64,000 bases of DNA, from NCBI GenBank assembly GCA_950295325.1, contig OX485808.1, positions 4,652,501-4,716,500 on the forward strand, written 5' to 3'. Shown here in pieces: positions 23,046 to 34,752 of the stretch; position 1 is the first letter of the stretch; each line of letters begins with the position of its first letter. The notes under the pieces were generated by a model that was not told the DNA's origin, did not search any database, and worked only from the letters and a program-made list of their open reading frames with translations. Source of the DNA: Polytrichum commune (lineage: Eukaryota > Streptophyta > Polytrichopsida > Polytrichales > Polytrichaceae). A program made the translations under genes and the position numbers.

Positions 23046-25235
23046 GATCTCCCCGATCGTAGCCCTTGAGTTCATCACCTCTGTGCCAATATCTAGGCTA
23101 GAGGTAGATGGTCCCCCTGGCAAAAGTGGGACATCTACTAAAATCCTAGATATTAGGACTACAGCGATGAGTTGCGGGGTCCTATACATGCCCATGTCAA
23201 TCATGTACTTCTTGATGCTCATTAATTGTGACAAATTACGTTAATTGACCTCAAGCCCCCCCCCCTACATTAGAATGATGACATATTATGGATCATATCA
23301 TTGACTAATTTAGTATAAAATGTTACTGTCAACTTCATAATATTAGGTGGCGTGCTTGCCTCATCCTTTCTCGAAACATGTTGTAGCCTAGTTGGAGGAG
23401 ATGAAGGTGGATTAGGCATCAATAGATTGCATCTGAGTTGGTTATTTGGATCAATCAATCGTGTGGATCTTGGGGGAAGGAAGGAATGAATATCTTAATT
23501 TGTAAGTCATATGTTTGTATAGTCCAACATTTCCCCTCTCCAACCTAGCCAGTATTAGTTAAAAGCAGATGTGTAATTCATATTCCTAAGTAGTCTTGCC
23601 AACACATTTGGGAGGTTGCATAGGATGAATAATGGATGAGATGTACACACGAAGAGGTGATTTGGTTGAAGGACTCAAGAAAAGGTTTGAGCGTGAAGCT
23701 TTTGTGGTGATATACCTATCTTGTAAGTTTAAAGTTTCATGATTGTGCTGTCTTTGAGAATGGGCATGAATGTTTGTTATTGAGGATTTTTTTAAGACTT
23801 TGGTTATTGTTAATGTATTGTCCATATGAAGTAGACACGTAGAAACATGTTTGTGTTTGCCATTTTTGTGTGGTGTCATTGTTTGCGTGATTTTATTGAA
23901 ACCCCACGTATGTTATGATAAGTTCATTCTTTTCTTTGTGAGGTTCGTAGTCAAGGAACATAATGGATTCTACGCAAATTGGCATGTTCTATATCTCTAG
24001 GCATATTGACCTCTCACACATAATATTTTTACCTTCTCCTATCCTATGAAAGCCACAATGTTAGGTTGGCTTTTAGACCGTATAAAAAACTAATGCTATG
24101 AGTAGGGAAATGTTTTTACATAAATTCAACAGTGCCATCGATCGTCTCTCAAAAATGAAACGTGAAACTCAATTATATGAACAATTAATTATTGACATGG
24201 TATGTGCTATTGGTGTTTGTCTATGCACATGGTCTATCTATTGAACTACTATATGCCATTGGATGAGCAACATGTGGGTATGGTTATCCAATTGAACATC
24301 GGAGCACAATTGGTAGATGTTGTTTTTGAGTGGAAACGTTTGTTTTTGATGACCGTGAAGTTTATTTACTCTACACTCACTTGTTGTGAAGGCAATGTTG
24401 ATTAGTCATTTAGTTTGGTTGTGTGCTTCAATCACCAACATGCAGATGAATTGCTAGTGTTGAGATTCGTTTATACATATCTTATTGTCCAAGGTTGCTC
24501 ATATGGAACTTTTGGGAATATAGATGTGTTATTTTTTGAGCGATTGGTTCTTTATTGGTTAGTTGAGGAATAGACTATTGAATTTGATTGATTGCTTCAA
24601 GGGGAGAGAGGAAGGTGATGTTTAGGGTCCATCTCTTAGAGCTAGAAGTTCATTTCCTATGTATACACCTCTCTATGTTTGACCAAGAAAAAACTAGATT
24701 AGGCCTCTTTAGGGAATAAAACCATGTGTCATAACATTAATTAGCATGATGCACTTGATTGTTGTATAGCTTTTACTCTTTAATTGGAATGGCATATTTT
24801 ACCATGTGCAGTGTTGCATATTAGTAGAATAATACATATTTGTAATTGGCTTGTAAAAAATTATACCAAAATGCAAGTCCAAATGATAAATGCCACTAAA
24901 TAATGTTTTTTGAGTAGTTTTGAAGCTATGTAGAGAAACTACTTTCACATTCATTCTTGACATTATAATCACCATTTATTTGTTTATATTGTAAATAATG
25001 TATCCCAAAATTAGAGTGTGGATTTTCCTTAAGTATGATCAACTTTTTTGTTGTGTTTTGTGGAGTAATTAACGTATTATTGTTTGTATTCATTTTATAA
25101 CTTTGTTAAAATAATGTTGCTCTTATTTTATTGTGGTAGATGAAGAGAATGGTTGTTTACTTACAAAGCTATGGTGTGTAAAACAGGAAACTGAATAAAG
25201 ATCCACATGCTGGGATAAATAACAGGTATTCCGTC
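23046..25235. other. Intergenic DNA upstream of the kinase-NLR gene
   Basis: A 10-base C run lies at 23256-23265. No gene, splice-competent upstream exon or RNA gene is evident, although a non-coding leader exon of the next gene could lie here. Confidence 0.35.
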
Positions 25236-28200
25236 ATGGCTAAGATCTTGCAACGGGTTTTGATTTGGGGTTTCATAAGTATTTGCTCCTTAAAGCTTTG
25301 GACATATGTGCGAAAAAGACAAGAACAAAGAGAGCATGGATGTATTTTGGAATGGCAAAGCAAAGAAGTAAGCAAACTTCATGAGGTTCTCAAAACAAAG
25401 CAAGTGTTGAATAAGAGACAATGTGAAAATCTTCTCAACAAACTCGTCCAAGTTGTGGATAGTTTCAAGGTGATGACCATGTCAACTAATGAGGCCTCCA
25501 ATATTGGGCTTGTACTTGAAGAGTTATGTCGCATTATTCAAAGAGTACGAGTATTGGTGGAAGATTGTGGGAAGCAAACATGGTGCCATGCAGCTGCATT
25601 CCAAATGAACAACAGGGAGGCCTTTCGAGAACTCGTATATGATTTGAAGTGTATATGGGATGCAATATGTGAAATATATTCACCTTTTTGTGTGGATTCA
25701 AAATATGACATCCCACTTATTGATTTTGACGTGGCCACTTATGCCGAAATTCAAGGTGATGAAGAAGATCTCGAAAATAGGCTTCTACAATGCCTCCAAA
25801 CGACGCCCAATGATTTGGAGGACTATGCATTATCAAAATATTTGTTGAGGAGATTGCAATATGACTTGCAACGAGTGAAAGGTGCAGAATTGGATGCTTC
25901 GGAGGTTTCGGAGGATTTTGTGAAACCAGAGCTCAACAAAGGAATAGGTTCCGGCCAAACGGGCAAAGTGTACAAATCAAGTTGGATGGGATTACAAAGT
26001 GCAACAAAAATAATGAAAGCTTCTCCAAACTGTCTCAAAGAAGCCAACATCTTAGCAGGCTTGAGCCATCCGAACATCATCAAATTCATTGGTTGTGGAA
26101 CCAATGAAAACCATGAGAACAATCTTCATCAAACAACAGAAGCCTCGAAAGAACTATACTTAGTAATGGAGTTTATGGAAACGAGCTTGGGTGATTTCTT
26201 GAAGAAGCAAAAGAAAACCTTACCATATATTGAAGCAATTGATATAATGTATCAAATTGCAAAGGGCATGTGTTACCTTCATGACATGTATGTTGCCCAT
26301 CTTGATCTAAAGCCAGACAATGTGCTTTTAAGCTCCATGACAGTTGTAGGAGTAAAGGGGAATTGTGGCCATGGTTTTGTCAAACTGATGGATTATGATA
26401 CTTCGAAATTGGAGGTTCAAAGCAAACCAGAACTACAAATTCATACAATTGGTACACCAAAGTATATGGCACCAGAGATGAAGAACAAAGAAGACCCACC
26501 TTGTGCGGCATGTCCTTTTGAAGCTGATGTATGGTCATTTGCTATGACATGTTCAGAGATTCTTTCTCTCAAGCAACCATTTTCATACATCAAAACAAGG
26601 AAAAACATTTTGCAAAAGATAAAAGATCATGTCAGGCCAGACTTACCTATCAATTGTGAGGAACTCACCATGTTGATCGAAGAATGTTGGGTTGAAGATC
26701 CTTCACGAAGGCCAACATTTTCTAATATTTGCAATCGACTCACAACCTTGAAGAAGAAGTTCATGACTGGAACGTATTCCAATGACATACCACGGTTCAA
26801 GAGAGACCGGTCTATGACCCAAAATATGGAAAGGAAATCGGAAGCCTCAAAGCATGTCAAAACAATCCCTGCTACAAAGAAGGTATGAACTAAGTCTATT
26901 ACAATGTGCTTATTGTTTACCTATCAGATGTGATGTTTTTATTGTTATTAAATTTAATTTGCTTGAAATTGGATTTTGATTATTGAACTCTTCACATAGG
27001 ATCCTAACCTATGTGTTTTTCTTATAGGTGGATGAACCATCAACACAAAATGAAAAACTCGTTGGTCTTGAAAGCAAGCTTGTTGAAGTAAGAAATCTTC
27101 TTAAACAAGTGAATATCTTGGGTCTCACTGGTATGGGTGGTATAGGGAAGACCACCTTGGCTAAGGTTGTATTTGATGACGTGAAATCCACATACAATGC
27201 ATCATGCTTCATTGAACAATTGAAAAGCAGAAGTTCACATGAAGTCCTATGGGAAATTTTAGAAAAACTTGAAAGCTTGGACAAAGAAGACAAGCCTAAT
27301 AAGGTGGATGCTCACCAAAAGGTGAGGGAGTTGTTGGCCGGCAAGAAAATCATTCTAATATTGGACGATCCACTAGATCAAGTTCAAGTGAGTGATATAA
27401 TTCCAGCAGATGCTCCATTTGTCAACAAAGGCACCAATATTATCATAACAACCCGTGATTGGGGTCTAATGAAGGATTTTGTGGAGGAGAATGGTAAGAT
27501 AGATGTTAGGGAGTTAGATGGAAATGCAGCAAAAGAACTCTTTAATTCTTATGCCTCTTCAGATGAAGGACAATTGTCACCACAATTCTTTGATATACGT
27601 GACAAAATTGTGGAAGCTTGCAACGGCTTGCCTTTAAGCTTGAAAGTCATGGGTGCATTCTTGCAAGGAAAGGAGAGGATCCGAAGTTGGGAAAGGGCTT
27701 TCCAAAGGATGACAAGAGGCAGATGTTTGGATGGTGATGACGGGCTTTGGAGTACCTTGAGGGTTAGTTTTGATGCATTGAAAGACGAAGAGAAAAAATT
27801 GTTTCTAGACATAGCATGTTTCTTTCCCATGCGACATCGAAAAGAAAGAGTTTTGCTTACGTGTGCATCTCCAAGTGATGTGCTTGATGTGTTGGTGGAC
27901 AAGTCCTTGGTCAAGATAGATCAATTCGGAGACCTAGAGATGCATGACCAACTACGTGACCTGGGACGAATGATAATTGAGACGGAGGAGGTGTATAAGG
28001 GTACTCGAATTTGGAAAAAAGACATGATTCCTTCAACAAATGGACAAACAAACAAGGTATTTTCTATGTAAGCAATTTGAATTAGGTTGTTTCTAGCCAG
28101 ATTGAGTTGCAAACATGTAAGTCAAAGGGTTCATTTCTAAGTTGTTCAAACATATGCTACATGTTCATGTATTGTGCACTTAAATGATCTACATTTGTTG

Positions 28201-31200
28201 TTGTTTGTTAAGGGCAACATTTCATCTCAATCAACATTTCATTTAGAAAAATATGGTTTTGACATTTTGGACATTTTCAAAAAACAGATATTCCAGAAAG
28301 TTGAAGGCATTTTAATAAATGAAGAAATTTGGCCAAGCCCTTTCAACATTCACACAAGCATTGTACACACGCAATTCAGCTCCCTACATCTATTGATTTG
28401 TAGATCACTGACAACATTACCGGAGGGATTGGGTAACTTGACTTCTTTGAAAGCCCTCGAATTGTTCGATTGTTCGAACCTGACAACATTACCGGAAGGA
28501 TTGAGGAACTTGATTTCTTTGAAAACCCTTGATTTGTCCTATTGTTCGAACATAACAACATTACCGGAGGGATTGTGGAGCTTGACTTCTTTGACAACCC
28601 TCCGTTTGTCCAATTGTTCGAGCCTAACAACATTGCCAGGGGGATTGGGGAACTTGACTTCTTTGACTATCCTATGTTTGCTCGATTGTTCGCGCATGAC
28701 AACATTACCGGAGGGATTGGGGAACTTGACTTCTCTGACAACCCTCGAAGTGAGCTTTTGTTTGAGCATGACAACATTACCGGCGGGATTGGGGAACTTG
28801 ACTTCTTTGACAACCCTCGATTTGTCCAATTGTTCGAGCTTGACAACATTACCGGAGGGATTGGGGAACTTGACTTCTTTGACAACCCTCAACTTGTCCG
28901 GTTGTAGGAGCCTAACAACATTACCGCAGGGATTGGGGAACTTGACTTCTTTGAGAACCCTCAATTTGTCATATTGTTTGAACCTAAGAACATTACCCAA
29001 GGGATTGGTGAACTTGATTACTTTGAAAACCCTTGATTTGTCCGATTGTTCGAATCTGACAACATTACCAGAGGTATTGGGGAACTTGACTTCCTTGACA
29101 TACCTTCAGTTGTTTAATTGTTCGGGCCTGACAACATTACCGGAGGGATTGGGGAATCTGACTTCTTTGACAACCCTTAACTTGTGTAATTGTAGGAGCC
29201 TGACAACATTACCGAAGGGATTAGGGACCTTGATTTCTTTGAGAACCCTTGAATTGCCTAATTGTTGGAGCCTCACAACATTACCGGAGGGATTGGAGAA
29301 CTTGACTTCTTTGACATACCTTACGTTGACTAATTGTTCAAGCCTGACAACATTACCGGAGGGATTTGGGAACTTGACTTCTTTGACAACCCTCGATTTG
29401 TCCAATTGTAAGAGCCTGACAACATTACCGGAGGGATTGGGGAACTTGATTTCTTTGACGACGCTCGATTTGCACTTTTGTTCAAGCCTGACAACATTAC
29501 CGGAGGGATTGGGGGAGTTGACTTCTTTGACAACCCTCGAAGTGAGCTTTTGTTCGAGAATGACAACATTACCGGCGGGATTGGGGAACTTGACTTCTTT
29601 GGCGACGCTTGATTTGCACTTTTGTTCAAGCCTGACAACATTACGGGAGGGATTGGGGGACTTGACTTCTTTGACAACCCTCGATTTGTCCAATTGTTCG
29701 AGACTGACAACATTACCCGAGGGATTGGGGAACTTGACTTCTTTGACGATGCTCGATTTGCACTTTTGTTCAAGCCTGACAACATTACCGGAGGGATTGG
29801 GGGACTTGACTTCTTTGACAACCCTCGATTTGTCCAATTGTTCGAGCATGACAACATTACCGGAGGGATTGGGGAACTTGACTTCTTTGACAACCCTCGA
29901 TTTGTCCCATTGTGAGAGTTTGACAACATTACCGGAGGGATTGGGGGACTTGACTTCTTTGACAACCCTCGATTTGTCCCATTGTGAGAGTTTGACAACA
30001 TTACCGGAGGGATTGGGGAACCTGATTTCTTTGAAAACCCTCGATTTGTCGAATTGTTCAAGCCTGACAACATTATCAGAGGCATTTGAAAACTTGACCT
30101 CTTTGACAACCTTCGATTTGAAAAGTTGTTCGAGCCTAACAACATTACCGGAGGGATTGGGGAATTTGACTTCTTTGACAACCCTCGATTTGTCCAATTG
30201 TTCGAGCCTGACAACATTACCGGAGGGATTGGGAAACTTGACTTCTTTGACAATCCTCGATTTGTCCCATTGTGAGAGTATGACAACACTACCGGAGGGA
30301 TTGGGGAACCTGATTTCTTTGAAAACCCTCGATTTGTCGAATTGTTCAAGCCTGACAACATTATCAGAGGCATTTGAAAACTTGACCTCTTTGACAACCT
30401 TCGATTTGAAAAGTTGTTCGAGCCTAACAACATTACCGGAGGGATTGGGGAATTTGACTTCTTTGACAACCCTCGATTTGTCCAATTGTTCGAGCCTGAC
30501 AACATTACCGGAGGGATTGGGGAACTTGACTTCTTTCACAACCCTCGATTTGTCCCATTGTGAGAGTTTGACAACATTACCGGAGGGATTGGGGAACTTG
30601 ACTTCTTTCACAAACCTCGATTTGTCCAATTGTGAGAGCCGGACAACATTACCGGAGGGATTGGGGAACTTGATTTCTTTGACAACCCTCGATTTGTCGA
30701 ATTGTTCAAGCCTGAGAAGATTACCAGAGGCATTTGAAAACTTGACTTCTTTGACAACCTTCGATTTGAAAAGTTGTTCAAGCCTGACAACATTACCGGA
30801 GGGATTGGGGAACTTGATTTCTTTGACAACCCTCGATTTGTCCCATTGTGAGAGTTTGACCACATTACCGGAGGGATTGGGGAACTTGACTTCTTTGACA
30901 ACCCTCGATTTGTCCCATTGTGAGAGTTTGACAACATTACCGGAGGGATTGGGGAACTTGACTTCTTTGACAACCCTCGATTTGTCCAATTGTTCGAGCC
31001 TAACAACATTACCAGTGGGATTGGGGAACTTGATTTCTTTGGAAACCCTCGATTTGTGCAATTGTTCGAGCTTGACAACATTACCGGAGGGATTGGAGAA
31101 CTTGATTTCTTTGGAATCCCTCGATTTGTCCAATTGTTTGAGCCTGACCACATTACCAGAGGCATTTTGGAACTTGACTTCTTTGACAACCTTCGATTTG

Positions 31201-31236
31201 AAAAGTTGTTCGAGCCTGACAACTGTATCGGAGTAA
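25236..31236 (+). CDS. Protein kinase-NB-ARC-LRR fusion, NLR-type immune receptor
   Basis: Exons are 25236-26882, 27028-28056 and 28213-31236; both introns are GT-AG, phase 0, 145 and 156 nt. The product is about 1,899 residues. Residues 1-230 form a helical N-terminal region with a hydrophobic start. The kinase domain (about 235-510) has a Gly loop GIGSGQTGKVYK, Lys258, HLD in place of HRD (355-357), DYD in place of DFG (386-388) and MAPE. NB-ARC (about 560-870) shows P-loop GMGGIGKTT (Lys590), kinase-2 IILILDD, IIITTRD, GLPL, LFLDIACFF and MHD (854-856). The rest is about 39 LRRs of 24 residues (consensus LTTLPEGLGNLTSLTTLDLS). NLRs bind nucleotides and signal on pathogen sensing, usually inside the cell. 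Kinase-NB-LRR fusions are known from mosses. A TAA at 31234 ends the protein inside the LRR array. The start is the first ATG of the open frame; an upstream exon is not excluded. Confidence 0.88.
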
Positions 31237-31430
31237 TTGGGAAACTTGATTTTTTTGACAATGCTCGATTTGTACTTTTGTTCAAGCCTTACAACATTAT
31301 CAAAGGGATTGGGAAACTTAGCTTCTTTGACAACCCTCAATATGTCTTGTTGTTCGAGCCTCACAACATTACCGGAGGAATTGAGAAACTTGACTTCTTT
31401 AACAACGCTCAATTTGTCATACTATAAGAG
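28396..31430 (+). repeat. 72-bp tandem array encoding LRRs (about 42 units)
   Basis: The unit ACATTACCGGAGGGATTGGG...CTCGATTTGTC repeats every 72 bp with high identity, most strongly between 29500 and 31000. A four-unit (288-bp) block is itself duplicated: GGGGAACCTGATTTCTTTG at 30016 recurs at 30304, including the variant SEAFENLTSLTTFDLKSCSS units. Because the unit is a multiple of three and low in stops, long open frames also appear in other frames, including 768 codons on the minus strand. These are shadows. Confidence 0.9.
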
Positions 31431-31590
31431 CATGACAATGTTAATGACTATGTAATTGCATGCTTCGCCTTTGGATTGGAGAACTTGACTTCTTTGATTA
31501 CCCTCGATCTATAGGGTTGTTGGAGGATGACAACATTACCGGCGGGATTGGGGAACTTGACTTCATGGATTTGTCTTATTGTTTGAACAC
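31237..31590 (+). pseudogene. LRR-coding tail beyond the stop codon
   Basis: Directly after TAA 31234-31236 the same frame stays open to 31455 and encodes about three more 24-residue LRRs (LSKGLGNLASLTTLNMS, LPEELRNLTSLTTLNLS). Further LRR pieces follow at 31470-31575 (LENLTSLITLDL, then a TAG, then MTTLPAGLGNLTS). In the main array the matching position reads GAG GGA, here GAG TAA. The tail looks like former 3' coding sequence. Confidence 0.8.
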
Positions 31591-31909
31591 AATACAAAAC
31601 ACACTTCCATTAAAAAAAATTAATTTTTTTCAAAAGTTGTGGTGTCAATTGTAATTCTCTATATATAATATAGGGTCCGACACCACTATTAGATCCTAGA
31701 CGACATGCAAGAAAATTATATATTGGAATGATACAAATCCATGGATTACAACTCAATATAGAATTCTTCACTCGCTCATTGTTAGAGGGTACATTGCATG
31801 CATGAAATTACATATGCATGTTTAGTAATCCACATTTGCATAGACTCAAAGCCATGCCATTTTTGTTGAACTTTAGTTTGTATTTGGTACCAATCAATAT
31901 CATGACAGG

Positions 31910-32426
31910 AACCCAAAGCGTATAGGATTAGTCTTTGCAATTCTCATAAAGGTCTCCGACAACAACTACAAACATTAGGTTTGTCATTGCAACATTTACA
32001 TACACTTTGGAGATCAAATGCATTGTAAGCAACCTTAATTTTGTATGAGACAATATCATGTGAGAGAATAAGATAATTTTGCAATAGATGACCTCAGGAA
32101 GTGTTGCCACTTTTGTGCATTGCCTTGTCCAACATTCTCTAACAATGGTCATTTTTCCTTATTCTCCCCACACATAGGAGTCTACCATTCTAATAAGGCT
32201 TGGGTGCATCTGTAGGAGTACCCTTAGCCACATTCAAAGGTTTCCAAACCACCCAAAGGCCCAAATTATTGCATGTGTGGTCCGTCTTCCAATTAGAGAG
32301 CGATCAAAATCCAACTTGTAATTTTTCACGAGTGACCTATAAAGGGCCAATGACCTCTTGGGGAATGTGACATAATTAACCATCCCTTGAGCATACATCT
32401 CATTCCAACCATACCAAATTTTTGGT
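31910..32426 (-). pseudogene. Decayed coding remnant, family unknown
   Basis: On the minus strand an open piece from about 32426 to the stop at 32234 reads as a convincing protein (for example NYVTFPKRSLALYRSLVKNY, then GRRTTHAIIWAFGWFGNL). It continues in shifted frames with stops (PLNVAKGTPTDAPKPY) to a Cys-rich end CKCCNDKPNVCSCCRR near 31950-31995. The Cys pattern suggests a zinc-binding tail. I do not recognise the protein; a transposon origin is likely but unproven. Confidence 0.4.
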
Positions 32427-32620
32427 ACTCAATATATTTGGTGATTCCATTGACAGTGCAATTTCTTTTCCTCGATGCTTTTGCAAGCCTTTATCGTTTC
32501 CTTCTCTACATATATTTGAGCCGATTAATTTCTACATTTCCCCACAATAGTTCCATTGGAATGGGATGAGGATCGCCTATTGGAAGAAGATGGTTGTTGT
32601 TGTCATATGTTGTCCGCATT

Positions 32621-32765
32621 TGTAAGCCCTAAACCCCCACCCTTATGCGTCGTGGTCCGGGTGAGAGCTTAAGGCCCACATGTAATTGATTGACCTCCCT
32701 TAGCATGGGCCAAGCTCGACCCCACTCTTAAGTGCGTCGTGGTCCAGGTGAGGGATTCCCCCATC
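32621..32765. repeat. Direct repeat flanking a GC-rich island, left
   Basis: CTAAACCCCCACCCTTATGC followed by GTC...GTCCGGGTG occurs here and again at 33868-33965, in the same orientation. A shorter variant (AAGTGCGTCGTGGTCCAGGTG) lies at about 32731. The pair may be ends of a small retroelement. Confidence 0.5.
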
Positions 32766-33364
32766 ACCAATTTATCTATTGCTTACACGAGTGTGTAACC
32801 TATGTCCACTTGAATGGTGAATTGGTGTGCTTGCCACCTCCCCTTTATTACATTTTTAACCTCAAGCGCTCACAAATACTTGGGTTTAATTTCCACACAG
32901 GTAAAACAATTCAAATCCAAGTCATGACCTAATGAATCCTAATCCCAAGTGCACTAATCATTCAAGTTAGACTTAGGCATGCTCATTCAATGAGCCTTGA
33001 TGCCAGATTCGATGTAACTGTAATTCCAGCACTAATCCATCCTCGGCCTACTAGCCCTTGATACCAGTGAGTTGCAACCCACCCAGCGAGTGATGGCTCA
33101 ACGCTCATTCCCTCAGTCGAGGCCCCTGGATGCCTTCCTTTCCCAACCGCAGCCTTCCCTCAATTGAGGCTTTGGCAATCACTGCCCTCTACTCTCGCTC
33201 CCACCTCCCAGAGACGCCCAACTAGCCTTTGGTGAAGGCAATGCCCAGCTGCTAACTTCAATGGCAGCAGTCATCAAGCACCTACCAAGCTTACTGCCTC
33301 AGGCAACCTTGGTTCTCCCCTTCACCAATATTCCCTACGCCCCCTCACCCTCAGCAAACTGGGT

Positions 33365-33865
33365 TTGTTCCTTTTCGGCGGCTGTAGCAGGGCAACATTT
33401 GCGGCAGCAGGTAAGATTCATTCAGAGCTGCACATGATAAAGAGGGGAAGGTGGGTTCTCCCAGTCGTGAAGAGAATTCCCACTCTCAGTTGCCTTCTGC
33501 GCAGTTTACAAGCCGTTGAGCTCAACCAGTTGCCGAATTCGACATGTGAGATCAGGGTGCACCTAATCCAACCCCCGCACCCCCTACAATCTGCAATGTG
33601 CCTCTCTCATGTGAGCGCCTTCCCGCTACCGCATTCCGAGGTAGTTGTTGCCTTCTTCCGCGCTCCTCGACTCCTTCACCCCAAAGTCCTCTCGCTGTGT
33701 CTCCTCTCCCTCGTAAATCCTAGTTGTTCTACGCTCTCTCATGGCTTCACATTCAAAACTCACCCTTCCCCCTTGGTTGCAGCCTTGTCAACAGAAAAAT
33801 TAGCACCGTGGCCGAGATCAGACTCAGCTTCGACCGGCAGCAGGGTCGCCTCCCGGTCGGTGTGA
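33365..33865 (+). CDS. Hypothetical ORF, 166 codons, in a GC-rich island
   Basis: An open frame lies in a GC-rich patch (about 33080-33870) that stands out from its AT-rich surroundings. The protein is rich in Ser, Leu, Pro and Val, with no domain that I recognise. The second half (from MCLSHVSAFP) has a transit-peptide-like composition. No downstream exon could be linked. It may be a captured gene piece inside a repeat, because related direct repeats lie on both sides. Weak support. Confidence 0.2.
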   Translation: MFLFGGCSRATFAAAGKIHSELHMIKRGRWVLPVVKRIPTLSCLLRSLQAVELNQLPNSTCEIRVHLIQPPHPLQSAMCLSHVSAFPLPHSEVVVAFFRAPRLLHPKVLSLCLLSLVNPSCSTLSHGFTFKTHPSPLVAALSTEKLAPWPRSDSASTGSRVASRSV

Positions 33866-33867
33866 GC

Positions 33868-33965
33868 TCTAAACCCCCACCCTTATGCGTCTAAGTCCGG
33901 GTGGGAGTCTGTGACTTCACATGCGATTGTTTGCTTTGGTTGCCTCTAGTGAGGAACTCCGCCAT
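33868..33965. repeat. Direct repeat flanking a GC-rich island, right
   Basis: Partner of 32621-32765: both share CTAAACCCCCACCCTTATGC and a following GTCCGGGTG, then diverge, with a weaker match in GTGAGGAACTCCGCCATCC. Confidence 0.5.
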
Positions 33966-34680
33966 CCATGGACGTAAATACTAGCCACACAACTCTTTAT
34001 TACTTTAATATAATGCTTGAATGTTCAAAAACACTCGTAGCTATTACATCAAGCACAAACTCCTTCCTACCTAGCACAATCTCCTCCTATCACTAATTCC
34101 CCACACCCTACAAGCCCCTAATTTTCCCCCCCTTACCTAATTACCTAACATTAATCCCAACAATATTTTTCAAGGGGGTTAACCCTTAATCAACCTTTCC
34201 TCCCTACTATCCAACTGTCCAACACAATGCCCTGCCCCATTAGTTCCTGGCTCATTACTGCTGATCTCTAAGGACGCCAGCAGCCTCGGACTCCCAATAT
34301 CCTTAAGAGCCATCTGCCTCGGCCTTTGCTCCAGTATGCCCCTTACTGGCCTTCCGACCTCCTGCCGAACTCACCCAATTCTCGCCACCTGGCAGCCAAT
34401 TAGCCCCTAATCCCCTATTCTGCTACTCCCATTCGGCCGTTTCCCCATCTTAGACTAAGTGCCGAAGACGTCGTATGTGCATCTCAGTTATGCAGCTTCG
34501 GAGCTGGACTGCACAACTCGGGCCTGCATCTGTCCTCAAACTTCCACCTGACCTCCCATCCTGGCCTCAGCAGCCACCCTTTAAGCTGAGCCACCAACTA
34601 GTTCGTCAAGCAAACATCTTGCACTCTGAACCACCAGCATCTCGCCATTCGAAGAGTACTAGTCCCGTACTCCGTGAGTT
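33966..34680. other. Intergenic, partly C-rich, no gene recognised
   Basis: A second GC-richer patch (about 34200-34680) holds only short frames. I see no motif. Confidence 0.35.
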
Positions 34681-34752
34681 GAAGTTTTCAACCTTGTGAT
34701 ACATAGAGCTCAATTGACTCCTGATGTTGTCCAACAACTGTATTTTACTTCT
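34681..34752 (+). repeat. Inverted dispersed repeat, plus copy
   Basis: CAACCTTGTGATACAT, GACTCCTGATGTTGTCCAAC and GTATTTTACTTC match the complement of 37579-37650 at about 90 percent. The two copies face each other 2.8 kb apart. Confidence 0.7.

Noticed and set aside
29106..31412. 768-codon open frame on the minus strand, and long frames in two other phases
   Set aside because: They run exactly along the 72-bp LRR array. A stop-free repeat whose unit is a multiple of three keeps other frames open too. The plus frame alone has LRR consensus and joins NB-ARC by splicing.
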